Source: Gammaproteobacteria bacterium
Lineage (GTDB): Bacteria > Pseudomonadota > Gammaproteobacteria > Enterobacterales > Alteromonadaceae
Length of the DNA stretch: 43,982 bases
Direction of reading: 5' to 3'
Assembly (NCBI GenBank): GCA_018826295.1
Contig: JAHJZX010000031.1
Coordinates: forward strand, 1-43,982
This document shows, piece after piece, positions 1 through 7,846 of the stretch. Position 1 is the stretch's first letter. Every line of letters begins with the position of its first letter. Under the pieces are notes generated by a model. That model was not told the origin of the DNA, made no database searches, and saw only the letters and a list, made by a program, of their open reading frames with translations. A program made the position numbers and the translations under genes.

Positions 1-249
1 GCTTTTTTATTGCCTGACAAAGGTTTATTTGCAATTTGCTATATACATTCCGCTCAGACCTGCTATAGTTCTCTCCGGCCTGTAAAGCAGACCTATGTAA
101 CAAAATGTTTATGAAAACTTCGCTACACAGCTTCATTGTAAGTCATGTCCTGAAGATTCACGCACGTTTGGCCGCATAAGTAAGGTAACAGTCAGGCTAA
201 AAGCGCAATTAAGCGTCAATTAGTTTATTAAAATTTTTAGGAGTCATTC
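1..249 (+). promoter_or_regulatory. Probable long 5' leader of the cold-shock gene
   Basis: About 250 bases without a gene precede the cold-shock start codon. Long, AT-rich leaders are typical of cspA-family mRNAs, where they act as cold-responsive structures. A TATAGT at 64-69 could be a -10 element, but no good -35 is seen, so the transcription start is not fixed. The ribosome binding site TAGGAG (238-243) sits six bases before the ATG. The T-run at 3-8 may be the tail of a terminator belonging to a gene before the window. Confidence 0.4.
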
Positions 250-459
250 ATGGCTAAAGTAACTGGTGTAGTTAAGTGGTTCAACGCTGATAAAGGTTTC
301 GGTTTCATTACTCAGGATAACGGCGGCGCTGACGCATTCGTTCACTTCCGTGCAATCCAGACTGAAGGTTACAAAACCTTAAACGAAGGCCAACGCGTTG
401 CTTTCGAAATCGAACAAGGCCAAAAAGGCCCACAAGCTGCTAACGTTACAGTTCTGTAA
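250..459 (+). CDS. Cold-shock protein, CspA family
   Basis: A 69-residue single cold-shock domain that binds single-stranded RNA and DNA and acts as an RNA chaperone in the cytoplasm. The RNP1 motif KGFGFI (residues 15-20) and the RNP2-like AFVHF (residues 29-33) carry the aromatic residues that stack on nucleic acid. Length matches the family (about 70 residues). The start is supported by TAGGAG six bases upstream, and a strong terminator follows the stop. It is transcribed alone. Which csp paralogue this is, and whether it is cold-induced, cannot be told from the sequence; the long leader favours induction. Confidence 0.96.
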   Translation: MAKVTGVVKWFNADKGFGFITQDNGGADAFVHFRAIQTEGYKTLNEGQRVAFEIEQGQKGPQAANVTVL

Positions 460-473
460 TTTAAGCACTTGCT

Positions 474-502
474 AAAAAAAGGACACCGCGGTGTCCTTTT
501 TT
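474..502 (+). terminator. Intrinsic terminator of the cold-shock gene
   Basis: The perfect palindrome GGACACCGCGGTGTCC (481-496) is flanked by seven A before and six T after, so it can terminate transcription in both directions. It lies 15 bases after the cold-shock stop codon and also faces the end of the minus-strand gene at 564. Confidence 0.9.
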
Positions 503-563
503 ATTGTCTGCAATTTGTTATCTGCAACACCTGCTGCCCGGCTACAGATAGCTGGTAACCAGC

Positions 564-809
564 CTACTGCTCTTCTCTGACAAAAGCGATATCAGCAAAC
601 CCCATACGGGCAAATTCTTGTTGCCGGTAATTCTTTACTGCCGCGCCACGCTTAGCTGTCATTGCCACTTGCTGCTCCATCGCCAGAAAACGGGTTAAAT
701 CTATGCCTTCAGCGGCAGCGACAGCCTCGTACATATCGTGATACTTGTCGTAGCTGAAATTAATCACTTTACGTTGTTTGTTAAAGGTATAACTAATTTG
801 TCTGGCCAT
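564..809 (-). CDS. Small conserved protein, DUF2960-like
   Basis: An 81-residue soluble protein without signal peptide or membrane segment. The pattern of aromatic N-terminus, a YDKYHDMYEAVAAAEGIDLTR-type centre and an FARMGF segment near the end resembles the small DUF2960 proteins of Vibrio and Shewanella relatives; this is from memory of the family, not a search. Function is unknown. Its start overlaps the end of the upstream DMT exporter gene by 17 bases, so it is the last gene of a three-gene operon with that exporter and the acyltransferase. Confidence 0.75.
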   Translation of the reverse strand: MARQISYTFNKQRKVINFSYDKYHDMYEAVAAAEGIDLTRFLAMEQQVAMTAKRGAAVKNYRQQEFARMGFADIAFVREEQ

Positions 810-1668
810 TTGCCACTCCGGGGTTAACTGAGTTGCGCACCGGCTTACACAACATACAGGATAAAAGTAACAGTGCTGAGCCGGTAGTTAAGCTCAACAG
901 ATTTTCGTTGCGGTTCCACAGTACAATATTGACGACTAAACCTGCAGGGATCAACATATTGTTCATTACCGCCAGCATGCCGCTGCTAACTAAGGTGGTG
1001 CCTTTATTCCAGCAATAATAGCCACCACCTGAGGCCACTAGCCCCAACCAAAGCAGTATTGTCCATTGCGTTGCATTGTGTGGATATTGCGTGCCGCCCA
1101 ACACCCACCATGCCGGCAGCGCTACTATCACGGCGCCCAGATAAAACCAGCCGAACAACTGATGTTGCGCAAGCTTTACCGGCTGCTGTTCAAGCAGGAT
1201 TTTATAACCTACCTGCCCCATCGCAAAGCACAGGTTAGCCGCTTGCACCACGACAAAACCCAGCCAATAATCCTGTGTCAGGCCATCAAAACGCATAATC
1301 GCCGCAGCAACCACCGCCAGCAAAGCTGCCATTAGAAATCGATTATTAAAGCGGCGCTGCAACACGTCGTACAGCAAGGTTATATATACCGGGGTGAAAA
1401 TGGTAAAGATCAGCACTTCCGGCACTGTCAGTAATAAGAATGACTGATAATAAAATAAATACATCAGACCCAGTTGCACTGCACCTAACGCTATTAATTT
1501 TACTGCCAGGGCCAAGGGTAGCCGTCGCATAAACGGCAAAAAAACCAGCAAGGCTAACAACACCCTTAACAGCACTGCAAAATAAGCATCAACCTGGCCG
1601 GCCAGGTAAACACCAATCAAACTAAACGAAAACGCCCACAACAGCGTTACCGCGATTAAATAGCTCAA
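793..1668 (-). CDS. DMT-superfamily (EamA) exporter
   Basis: An inner-membrane protein of about 291 residues with roughly ten hydrophobic segments and two EamA halves, the organisation of drug/metabolite exporters. Substrate unknown. The longest open frame starts at 1770, but its first 34 residues are not membrane-like and lie within the end of the upstream gene. I prefer the TTG at 1668, which overlaps the upstream TGA (TTGA) and begins directly before the first membrane helix (SYLIAVTLLWAFSF). No clear ribosome binding site is seen, consistent with translational coupling. It is the middle gene of the operon 2795 to 564. Confidence 0.85.
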   Translation of the reverse strand: MSYLIAVTLLWAFSFSLIGVYLAGQVDAYFAVLLRVLLALLVFLPFMRRLPLALAVKLIALGAVQLGLMYLFYYQSFLLLTVPEVLIFTIFTPVYITLLYDVLQRRFNNRFLMAALLAVVAAAIMRFDGLTQDYWLGFVVVQAANLCFAMGQVGYKILLEQQPVKLAQHQLFGWFYLGAVIVALPAWWVLGGTQYPHNATQWTILLWLGLVASGGGYYCWNKGTTLVSSGMLAVMNNMLIPAGLVVNIVLWNRNENLLSLTTGSALLLLSCMLCKPVRNSVNPGVANGQTN

Positions 1669-2795
1669 CTGTTGTTGTCCACAACTTGCTGCTTTAGCAA
1701 CGGCGCAGCATACAACTGGCTTAACAGGCTTTGCGCCCCAGCCGGAACGGCCTGTAACCGCTGCTGCCACTGCTCTGCAACATTTTCGTCAATGGCGGCA
1801 TGTTGATGTCCTGCCGCCAGATAATTCACCGGAAATAAACGATATTGCTGCCAAATCTGTTGATCAATTAGCGCAGCCAATCGCTCAGGCTCTGGCGGTA
1901 TTTCAGTAAGCGGTGTGCCAAAAGCCACGTGCACCCGGCCTTTAAATCCCACTATGCCTTTAATAATGCTGTCGATATCTTCAAACTCGCGCTTTTGATA
2001 ACTGCCGGCTGTTTGTTTTTGCCAAAGTTCGTTAATTTTATCGATATCGCAGGGATCATACTCATACGACAGACATACCGGTACTATGTTTAAGCTGGCC
2101 ATGTAGGCCGAGAAGTCTTCACCGCGCTTTTTGCCTTCCATATAAAACATTTTCAAAATTGCCGGATCCGTTTCATCGTTACCATCTTTGGCCCGGCCTT
2201 CTTTTTGTGCAATCCATACCGATTGCAGTTGCTGTAATGAATGTTTGATGTAAGACGATAATTGCGAAAAATTCTTCAGCATTTCACGCGGTCCTTTTGC
2301 GCCGCGTTTGACAATAAAGCTTTTATTTAACTTCATCAGCTCAGTCGCACAGGCTTTACGCAGCAAATTATCGCCAATAGCAATACGCACGGTATCAAAG
2401 CCATGATGATGCAGGCACCAGTTCACCAAGGCCGGATCCATGGCAATATCACGATGATTAGACACAAACAAATAGGCTGTATCAGGCGACAGCTGCTGCA
2501 ATCCCGATACTGTAACCTTATTGGTGGTACTGTCTATCATCCGGTCCATAAAAGCCGCGACTTGTTTTTGCACCGCCAATACGTTGGTGAGCTTGGCCCA
2601 GCGCCGCTTTAAGGCAAATTTTACCAGCGGGGACAACAACCAACCGAACGGCCCGGATAAATGCGGAAAACGGTAGTGCAGAATAGCCTGAATAAACTCA
2701 TCGTCGGCAATCAGCCTGCTAATTGCCGACGCTACCTCGTTATCGTTGTAAGGCCGGATGTCGGCATAAATATCTTGGTCTGACACAAAAATCAC
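1665..2795 (-). CDS. 1-acyl-sn-glycerol-3-phosphate acyltransferase-like (PlsC family)
   Basis: A 376-residue PlsC/LPLAT-type acyltransferase, expected to transfer fatty acyl groups to a lysophospholipid or glycerolipid at the inner membrane. The active-site block is NHRDIAMDP (residues 113-121): His114 and Asp120 are five residues apart instead of the usual four, unless Asp116 is used. A KEGRAKDGND block near residue 198 is typical of a subgroup of these enzymes in marine gammaproteobacteria. GTG is the start at 2795; a second GTG nine bases later (MSDQDIYADI) is equally plausible. The DMT gene follows with a TTGA overlap. Substrate is unknown. Confidence 0.85.
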   Translation of the reverse strand: MIFVSDQDIYADIRPYNDNEVASAISRLIADDEFIQAILHYRFPHLSGPFGWLLSPLVKFALKRRWAKLTNVLAVQKQVAAFMDRMIDSTTNKVTVSGLQQLSPDTAYLFVSNHRDIAMDPALVNWCLHHHGFDTVRIAIGDNLLRKACATELMKLNKSFIVKRGAKGPREMLKNFSQLSSYIKHSLQQLQSVWIAQKEGRAKDGNDETDPAILKMFYMEGKKRGEDFSAYMASLNIVPVCLSYEYDPCDIDKINELWQKQTAGSYQKREFEDIDSIIKGIVGFKGRVHVAFGTPLTEIPPEPERLAALIDQQIWQQYRLFPVNYLAAGHQHAAIDENVAEQWQQRLQAVPAGAQSLLSQLYAAPLLKQQVVDNNS

Positions 2796-2861
2796 TAAAG
2801 TTAGCTGTTAACTGAGCTCCATTTTACTGCGTTAGTGAAATTTCACCAGTAGGATTGCTAA

Positions 2862-3734
2862 TTAAGCCCAGATTACCGCTATCGCTGCCAACACTATCAG
2901 CGCTAATCCCCAATGGTCGGCCTTTTGCAATTTCTCTTTAAATACCAAAGCCGAGATCAGCAACATAAACAGCACTTCGACCTGACCGAGGGTTTTTACC
3001 AGTGCCACCGATTCCAGGCTCATGGCGCTAAACCAGCCTATCGAGCCAATACAACTGCAAATACTCACCATTAAGGTAAGTTTTGGCCGCTGCCACAGTG
3101 CCGTTAATGTCGGTTTATCTTTCAAGCTTAACCACAACAGCAGAATAACGGTTTGCAGCAGAATAACCAGCAACAATACCCAGGCAGCGCCATGTGGAAA
3201 CGGCAACCCCAGCACCAAACTGGCCTGGCGCACCCACAAAGATGTCAGCGCAAAAGCTAAGCCGCTGCCCAATCCCAACAGCAGCACCGGTAGCGATAAC
3301 TGGCGTAAGCTGGCACCGCTAAGTAAAAATACTGCAAAACCACCTAAACACACACCTGCCCAGCCCAGCGCGGTTAAGGACTCACTAAATAACACCACGC
3401 CAAGCACCGCAGCCAACACGGCCTCGCTTTTTGCCAGCCCGGCACCTATAGCGTAGTTTCGTAGCTTAAACAGCTTTACCATCAGCGCGGTAGCCAAAAT
3501 TTGCGCCAGCGCAGCGGCAATAATAAAACTGGCGAACCGGCCGTTAAACGTTGGCAACGCCACCGGCTGCCACTGATACAAAGCCCACAAATACGCGGCC
3601 GCCAGCGGCGACGCCCAGATAAACCGCGCCAAGGTTACGCCGGCTACGCCAACATCTTTGCTTAATTGCTTTTGAAACGCATTGCGCCAGGCCTGCATAA
3701 AGGCCGCCAGCAAAGTAAAAGGGATCCACAGCAC
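2862..3734 (-). CDS. DMT-superfamily (EamA) exporter
   Basis: A 290-residue membrane protein with about ten transmembrane segments and the duplicated EamA fold; the C-terminal half contains the conserved glycine-rich FALTSLWVRQ and VEVLFMLLISALVFKEKL regions. Likely a small-metabolite exporter; the substrate cannot be inferred. It begins with GTG and is separated by 66 bases from the acyltransferase operon downstream, so it may share its transcript. This is the second of three unrelated-looking EamA proteins in the first 16 kb. Confidence 0.88.
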   Translation of the reverse strand: MLWIPFTLLAAFMQAWRNAFQKQLSKDVGVAGVTLARFIWASPLAAAYLWALYQWQPVALPTFNGRFASFIIAAALAQILATALMVKLFKLRNYAIGAGLAKSEAVLAAVLGVVLFSESLTALGWAGVCLGGFAVFLLSGASLRQLSLPVLLLGLGSGLAFALTSLWVRQASLVLGLPFPHGAAWVLLLVILLQTVILLLWLSLKDKPTLTALWQRPKLTLMVSICSCIGSIGWFSAMSLESVALVKTLGQVEVLFMLLISALVFKEKLQKADHWGLALIVLAAIAVIWA

Positions 3735-3880
3735 AGCTATACACCAAAAGACGTAAAGACGGCTATGGTAGCAGTGGGTAAGAAATTAAGATAGCAAGGC
3801 GCAGCTATAGTGCTTATTCAACTTGCTGATATACAAAGCTTGCTGGTTGGCGAAATTTGCAACAGTCAACCTTTGCAGCA

Positions 3881-3908
3881 TTGCTTTCTGGCGGGGAATC
3901 ATTATGAT
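3881..3908 (+). promoter_or_regulatory. Promoter of tRNA-Pro
   Basis: TTGCTT (3881-3886) and TATGAT (3903-3908) are separated by 16 bases and lie 12 bases before the mature tRNA. The GC-rich stretch ACGCCC right after the -10 resembles the discriminator of stringently controlled tRNA promoters. Inferred from position and consensus only. Confidence 0.65.
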
Positions 3909-3919
3909 ACGCCCTACGT

Positions 3920-3996
<77 letters not shown>

Positions 3997-4010
3997 TTAA
4001 ATTCCTCAAA

Positions 4011-4043
4011 ACAAAGCTCCGCTATTGCGGGGCTTTGTTGTTT
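4011..4043 (+). terminator. Terminator of tRNA-Pro (copy A)
   Basis: The stem AAAGCTCCGC/GCGGGGCTTT (4013-4022 with 4027-4036, one T-G pair) has the loop TATT and is followed by a T-rich tail. A 28-base stretch at 4019-4046 is identical to 5913-5940, the terminator copy beside the chemoreceptor gene. Confidence 0.85.
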
Positions 4044-4058
4044 CTGGATGCACAACGT

Positions 4059-4532
4059 TCAAATTCGGTTTAATTCATTAACTAATCGATCTATTTCCGT
4101 ATCAATTCCTCTGATGTCAGTATCATACTGAATTGCTACTGCTGCCATCTCTTTTGACAAGCTTTCTTCCCATACAGCACCCGCCAGGTTATTGAGCGCT
4201 TGCTCCTTAGAGCTTTTTAGTTCAGCCAGTTTGATGTCACGCTGTTTAAGCTTGTTTTCTTTGTCTAACTTAAGCTTATTGACTAGTAAGCGCATATCTC
4301 GTTTCTTAACTGAATCACTTAACCTATCCATAGTAGCCGCGGCACTGTTTGCATTCGCTTCCAGTATTGGCTGTTGTGATGCCGTCACTAAATCTTCCGT
4401 GGCATAAGCGGTTACTTCAGCCTCAGCACTACAACGATCCTGACTGTATGTGACTACTCCGTCAATCTCACATTTATACACCTCGGCTGACACGAGAAAT
4501 GGCAGCAATAGCACAATCAATACCGGTTTCAT
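4059..4532 (-). CDS. Secreted DUF4124-like protein with a charged coiled-coil
   Basis: A 157-residue protein. An N-terminal signal peptide (MKPVLIVLLLPFLVSA) is followed by a short domain with YKCEIDGVVTYSQDRC, the pattern of DUF4124, whose two cysteines can pair in the periplasm. Residues from about 70 onward are rich in Lys, Glu and Leu and are likely coiled coil. The start is set at 4532 because AAAGGAG lies seven bases before that ATG; the longer frame to 4553 has no such site. It lies alone between tRNA-Pro and a chemoreceptor fragment. Function is unknown. Confidence 0.8.
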   Translation of the reverse strand: MKPVLIVLLLPFLVSAEVYKCEIDGVVTYSQDRCSAEAEVTAYATEDLVTASQQPILEANANSAAATMDRLSDSVKKRDMRLLVNKLKLDKENKLKQRDIKLAELKSSKEQALNNLAGAVWEESLSKEMAAVAIQYDTDIRGIDTEIDRLVNELNRI

Positions 4533-4637
4533 CCTAACTCCTTTAACATTCATTCAAAGTAATCATAGATAATTAGGTACAAAATTGCATCAAAAAGCGC
4601 CCATTAGGGTTTATACAGCGCCTTATTGCTGTTTTGA

Positions 4638-4805
4638 TTATAATTTAAAACCACTGAGCGATTTTTTCATCTCGCGGGCCATTTGCCGTAATTGCTGACT
4701 GGTAACTGACAATTCTGTTGATTTTACCGTGGTACTTTCCACCGCATTGGCAATGTTCTTCATATTTTCGTTTATGGTACCGGACACTACTGCCTTCTCT
4801 TCGGT
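4638..4805 (-). pseudogene. Duplicated 3' end of a chemoreceptor gene
   Basis: The last 53 or so codons of a methyl-accepting chemotaxis protein, from [11 protein letters not shown] to the terminal SLSGFKL and stop. At a constant offset of 1320 bases it matches the end of the intact chemoreceptor gene at 5958, with about nine differences over the 161 bases 4645-4805. Upstream of 4806 the resemblance stops abruptly and the reading frame runs into unrelated sequence that codes on the other strand. There is no receptor, HAMP or signalling core, so it cannot work as a chemoreceptor. It is a recombination remnant from the neighbour or from a close paralogue. Confidence 0.88.
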
Positions 4806-5037
4806 TGTCGACTTCAAGTTAGCCGGGGGCAACGATTTGTCAGCCAGCAGCTTATGCCGTAGCATTAAATTCTGTAGTCTGGTGTTTGGTAAAGACTCCG
4901 AACCCGGCGTAAGCCCGCATACCTTGCCATACTTGGGCATAGAGACATATAAACAACAGCTGTTAATGTTTGGTCAGCATAAAAAGGCGGATCAAGTGCA
5001 AGAGTACATTAATAAACATGCAGGAAAGGTAAGCTAA
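4806..5037 (+). pseudogene. 5'-truncated coding tail, possibly of a toxin/effector
   Basis: The plus strand stays open through a junction at about 4806 and ends at the TAA at 5035-5037. About 75 residues look coding, ending ETYKQQLLMFGQHKKADQVQ and a Lys-rich tail. The part of the open frame before 4806 is only the antisense of the chemoreceptor fragment, so the gene has lost its 5' end. The stop overlaps the next start as TAATG, the arrangement of an effector gene coupled to its immunity gene. I do not recognise the family; the toxin reading rests on context only. No start codon or ribosome binding site for a shorter gene was found. Confidence 0.5.
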
Positions 5038-5864
5038 TGCAGCCTCTGAAGAACTGGTGGCAGGGGTTCGCTGGTGGGCCCGATTTCAACCGTCAGCAAA
5101 AGCTGAGCTTTTTGCTGGAAGAGTATTCTGTCCAGCTTACGCTGCCTTATTCCAATATTGCCTCTGCTGAGCCACCAAAGCAGGTTAATTACCCGTTTCG
5201 TTCTAATAGCTGGTTTGAACAGCACCAGCAACAGAAAGATCAGCACAAATATGTCCCGATACATACTGAGGGTTGGTGCTACTTAGCGCCCCTGCTACGT
5301 TTTGATGGCGGCGAGTACGGCTGGTTGTGGTTAAACGTCTGGTTAAAAACAGTACCAGATGGTGTTGATGCACTTGACCGTCAAGCGTTGGCTAAGAACG
5401 TGATTAACGAGCATGATCAGCATTACAACTCTGCAGCAATTGGTGCAGAAGGCGATTATGGCCTTGGCCGCAATACCGAAATTGAGTCAGAACTAAAAGA
5501 ATATGCAGAGCTTCGCGCATCCAGAGGTTCGCCATTCACGGAAGAGCGCTACCGTGACGAGCTGCAGGGCCGGATCAACAATTATGGCTTCCCGCCACTT
5601 CAGCCGGCAAAGCTAATTACCCTGCAAGGTTTTGAATGGGTGTTCTATCAGGAAAAATACGATAGGCACCCAACCCGGACAGACTTATACTGCCTGCCGC
5701 TGAGCTGCACGTTTTACCTGGTGATAGGCTTTAAGCACCGGGTCGATAACGCCAGCGAGAAATCCTGGCAGAAAGATGCGGAAAATGTACAACGAAAAAT
5801 AATGGAACAAGTAAACGTATCGGTGATGTCAGAGAGCACTGCTTTATTAAGTTCATTACCATAA
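5037..5864 (+). CDS. Unrecognised protein, candidate (orphan) immunity protein
   Basis: A 275-residue, acidic, aromatic-rich soluble protein without signal peptide, membrane segment or known motif. Its ATG overlaps the stop of the truncated gene before it (TAATG), so it was translated coupled to that gene. A downstream partner of a larger gene of which only the 3' tail survives is the usual picture for immunity proteins of polymorphic or type VI secretion toxins. The C-terminal part (LPLSCTFYLVIGFKHRVDN, then a Lys/Glu-rich helix) looks like a stable alpha/beta fold. Function is inferred from arrangement only. A terminator follows about 45 bases after the stop. Confidence 0.6.
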   Translation: MQPLKNWWQGFAGGPDFNRQQKLSFLLEEYSVQLTLPYSNIASAEPPKQVNYPFRSNSWFEQHQQQKDQHKYVPIHTEGWCYLAPLLRFDGGEYGWLWLNVWLKTVPDGVDALDRQALAKNVINEHDQHYNSAAIGAEGDYGLGRNTEIESELKEYAELRASRGSPFTEERYRDELQGRINNYGFPPLQPAKLITLQGFEWVFYQEKYDRHPTRTDLYCLPLSCTFYLVIGFKHRVDNASEKSWQKDAENVQRKIMEQVNVSVMSESTALLSSLP

Positions 5865-5899
5865 AAAACATACGGTAGTGCCGCCATTCTTTAATTGCC

Positions 5900-5940
5900 C
5901 TAAAACTAAGCCCCGCTATTGCGGGGCTTTGTTGTTTCTG
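5900..5940. terminator. Bidirectional terminator between convergent genes (copy B)
   Basis: The perfect stem AAGCCCCGC/GCGGGGCTT (5908-5916 with 5921-5929) has the loop TATT. A T-rich tail follows on the plus strand, and TTAGTTTTA follows on the minus strand, so it can end both the immunity-like gene and the chemoreceptor gene. It shares 28 identical bases with the tRNA-Pro terminator. Confidence 0.85.
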
Positions 5941-5957
5941 CGCTTAGCTGTATAGAT

Positions 5958-7661
5958 TTAGAGTTTAAAACCACTGAGCGATTTTTTCATCTCGCTGGCC
6001 ATCTGCCGTAATTGCTGACTGGCAACTGACAATTCTGTCGATTTTACCGTGGTACTTTCCACCGCATTGGCAATGTTCTCCATATTTTCGTTTATGGTGC
6101 CGGACACTACGGCCAGCTCTTCGGTGGCACTGGCAAGTTGATCGTTAACGTCGGTAATGCTGGATACCGCCGTATTTATACGCTTCAACGCCGCATTGGC
6201 CTGTTGCGAACAGCTAATCGTTTGCTCGGTTTCAGTTTTACTTTGCGCCATCGATGCTACAGCGTTGGCAGAGTCTTGCTGAATGCCTTCAATACGTTTA
6301 TTGATATCTTGAGTAGATGCCTGAGAACGGCTGGCAAGCGTGCGTACTTCATCGGCAACTACAGCAAAACCGCGGCCCATTTCGCCGGCGCGGGCCGCTT
6401 CTATAGCCGCATTAAGCGCCAGCAAATTAGTTTGTTCGGCTATAGCACCAATAACATCGGTTACCGCACCGACTTCTTCGCCACGTTTAGATAGCTGGGC
6501 AATGACATCTGATACCTGGTCTAATTTTAGTTTCAGCGCGTCAATCGCAGTAATAGTTTGTTGCACTGCAGTCACACCATTTTGTGCTTCTGTATCGGCG
6601 TCACGGGCCGCTTTTGCTGCTGTGGTGGCACTACGTGCCATATCCTCACAGGTAGCAGTCATTTCGTTTACCGCTGTCGCTACCTGCGCCGTCTGGTCCA
6701 TTACACTTTGTAAAATCTGCTGGGTTTGCTGGCTGGTTTCATCCAGTGCCTCAGATTGCCCGGCGAGTTGCTCTGCCATCGCCGTTTGCTGGCTGATAAT
6801 GCTGCGTAACTGATTAACCAGGCCACTTAGTGCAGCCAGTAAACTGGCATTATCTCCCGCTTTAAGCGCAAAGTTGATGGAGAAATCACCCGCTGCCACC
6901 CGCTCTACTAACGCCTTGGTACTGGCAACTTCACCGCCTAAAGCCTGTAACAACCAGCGGCGGATAAATAACGACACGCCAACCGTCAGGGCAATAATTA
7001 TTAGCACCACCAGCCCAACTTGCATAGCTACCGCAGCAAACGCCGCTTTAACATCATCTATGTATATACCGGAGCCCAACACCCAGCCCCAGCTATCGTC
7101 TTTAGCAACATAAGATAATTTGGTGTAGCGCTGTTCAGACATACCGCCGCTTTTTAATGGTTTAGGCCATTGGTACTCAACAAAACCATTGCCATAGCGG
7201 TTAATCACATCGACAAAGCTGACAAAAAGATTGGCATTATTTAAGGCTTGCTGCTCGCTGCCATCGCGGTTACGCATCAAGGTAGCATGGTGAAATCGCT
7301 GTTGATCCAGTATGGTACCATCAAGAGTTGGTGCTGTCGGATGCATAATCATGACTGGGATCGGCCGTGTCATATCATTGATCCAAATATATTCTGTGCC
7401 ATCATAACGAATGGCTTTAATCGCCGCCATGGCTTGCTGCTGTGCCTGCGTCTTGGTTAAATCGCCGTTTTGCTCCAACGCTTGATAATGCCGCACTATG
7501 CTTAAGCCACTGTCGATTATCGCAACGACCCTGTCCTCACGTCCTTTAATCAGGCTATGGTTAAGCGCAGTCAGCGCCACCGTGGCCAATACTAAAAAGC
7601 CAACCAGCGCCAGCAAGGGTATGCTAAGCAGCCTGCCGCCAACGGTATTCCAGAAAGCCAT
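5958..7661 (-). CDS. Methyl-accepting chemotaxis protein with a Cache sensor
   Basis: A 567-residue transmembrane chemoreceptor. After a first membrane helix (about residues 10-33) comes a periplasmic sensor of about 150 residues with the single-Cache features YIWINDM and [15 protein letters not shown] second helix (about 212-235), a HAMP domain and a long cytoplasmic coiled coil follow, with the conserved tip [19 protein letters not shown] and [12 protein letters not shown]. It signals to CheA/CheW. The start is placed at 7661, where GGGGGG precedes an ATG; the longer frame to 7706 begins with TTG and has no such site. The ligand is unknown; related Cache domains bind small organic acids. 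Its 3' end is duplicated at 4638-4805. Confidence 0.95.
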   Translation of the reverse strand: MAFWNTVGGRLLSIPLLALVGFLVLATVALTALNHSLIKGREDRVVAIIDSGLSIVRHYQALEQNGDLTKTQAQQQAMAAIKAIRYDGTEYIWINDMTRPIPVMIMHPTAPTLDGTILDQQRFHHATLMRNRDGSEQQALNNANLFVSFVDVINRYGNGFVEYQWPKPLKSGGMSEQRYTKLSYVAKDDSWGWVLGSGIYIDDVKAAFAAVAMQVGLVVLIIIALTVGVSLFIRRWLLQALGGEVASTKALVERVAAGDFSINFALKAGDNASLLAALSGLVNQLRSIISQQTAMAEQLAGQSEALDETSQQTQQILQSVMDQTAQVATAVNEMTATCEDMARSATTAAKAARDADTEAQNGVTAVQQTITAIDALKLKLDQVSDVIAQLSKRGEEVGAVTDVIGAIAEQTNLLALNAAIEAARAGEMGRGFAVVADEVRTLASRSQASTQDINKRIEGIQQDSANAVASMAQSKTETEQTISCSQQANAALKRINTAVSSITDVNDQLASATEELAVVSGTINENMENIANAVESTTVKSTELSVASQQLRQMASEMKKSLSGFKL

Positions 7662-7846
7662 ATACCCCCCCTTTATATGCCGAAATATATGCCGAAAAAA
7701 CGACAATAAAACAGCCGTAACTTCATCAGGTTAGTCTGTTTGCTTTTAATTGTTATCTCAGCTTAGACGCCGGATTAACGCTTGTCACGTCTTGTAATTT
7801 TAACGCCATCGCGGTAGAACAGAGTCACAGTCTCAAGGAGGGCGTT

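Noticed and set aside
1669..1770. N-terminal extension of the first DMT exporter
   Set aside because: It lies within the acyltransferase gene, is not membrane-like, and the TTG at 1668 overlapping the upstream stop fits better.
4729..4805. 5' part of the plus-strand frame ending at 5037
   Set aside because: This part is only the antisense of the chemoreceptor fragment; real coding sequence appears to start at the junction near 4806.
3997..6000. Direct repeat of the tRNA 3' end as an attachment site
   Set aside because: The only repeated sequence is the terminator and the chemoreceptor tail; no second copy of the tRNA end was seen and no integrase is present.
6138..7113. Several plus-strand frames inside the chemoreceptor gene
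   Set aside because: They are shadows of the minus-strand gene in other frames, with no start signals.
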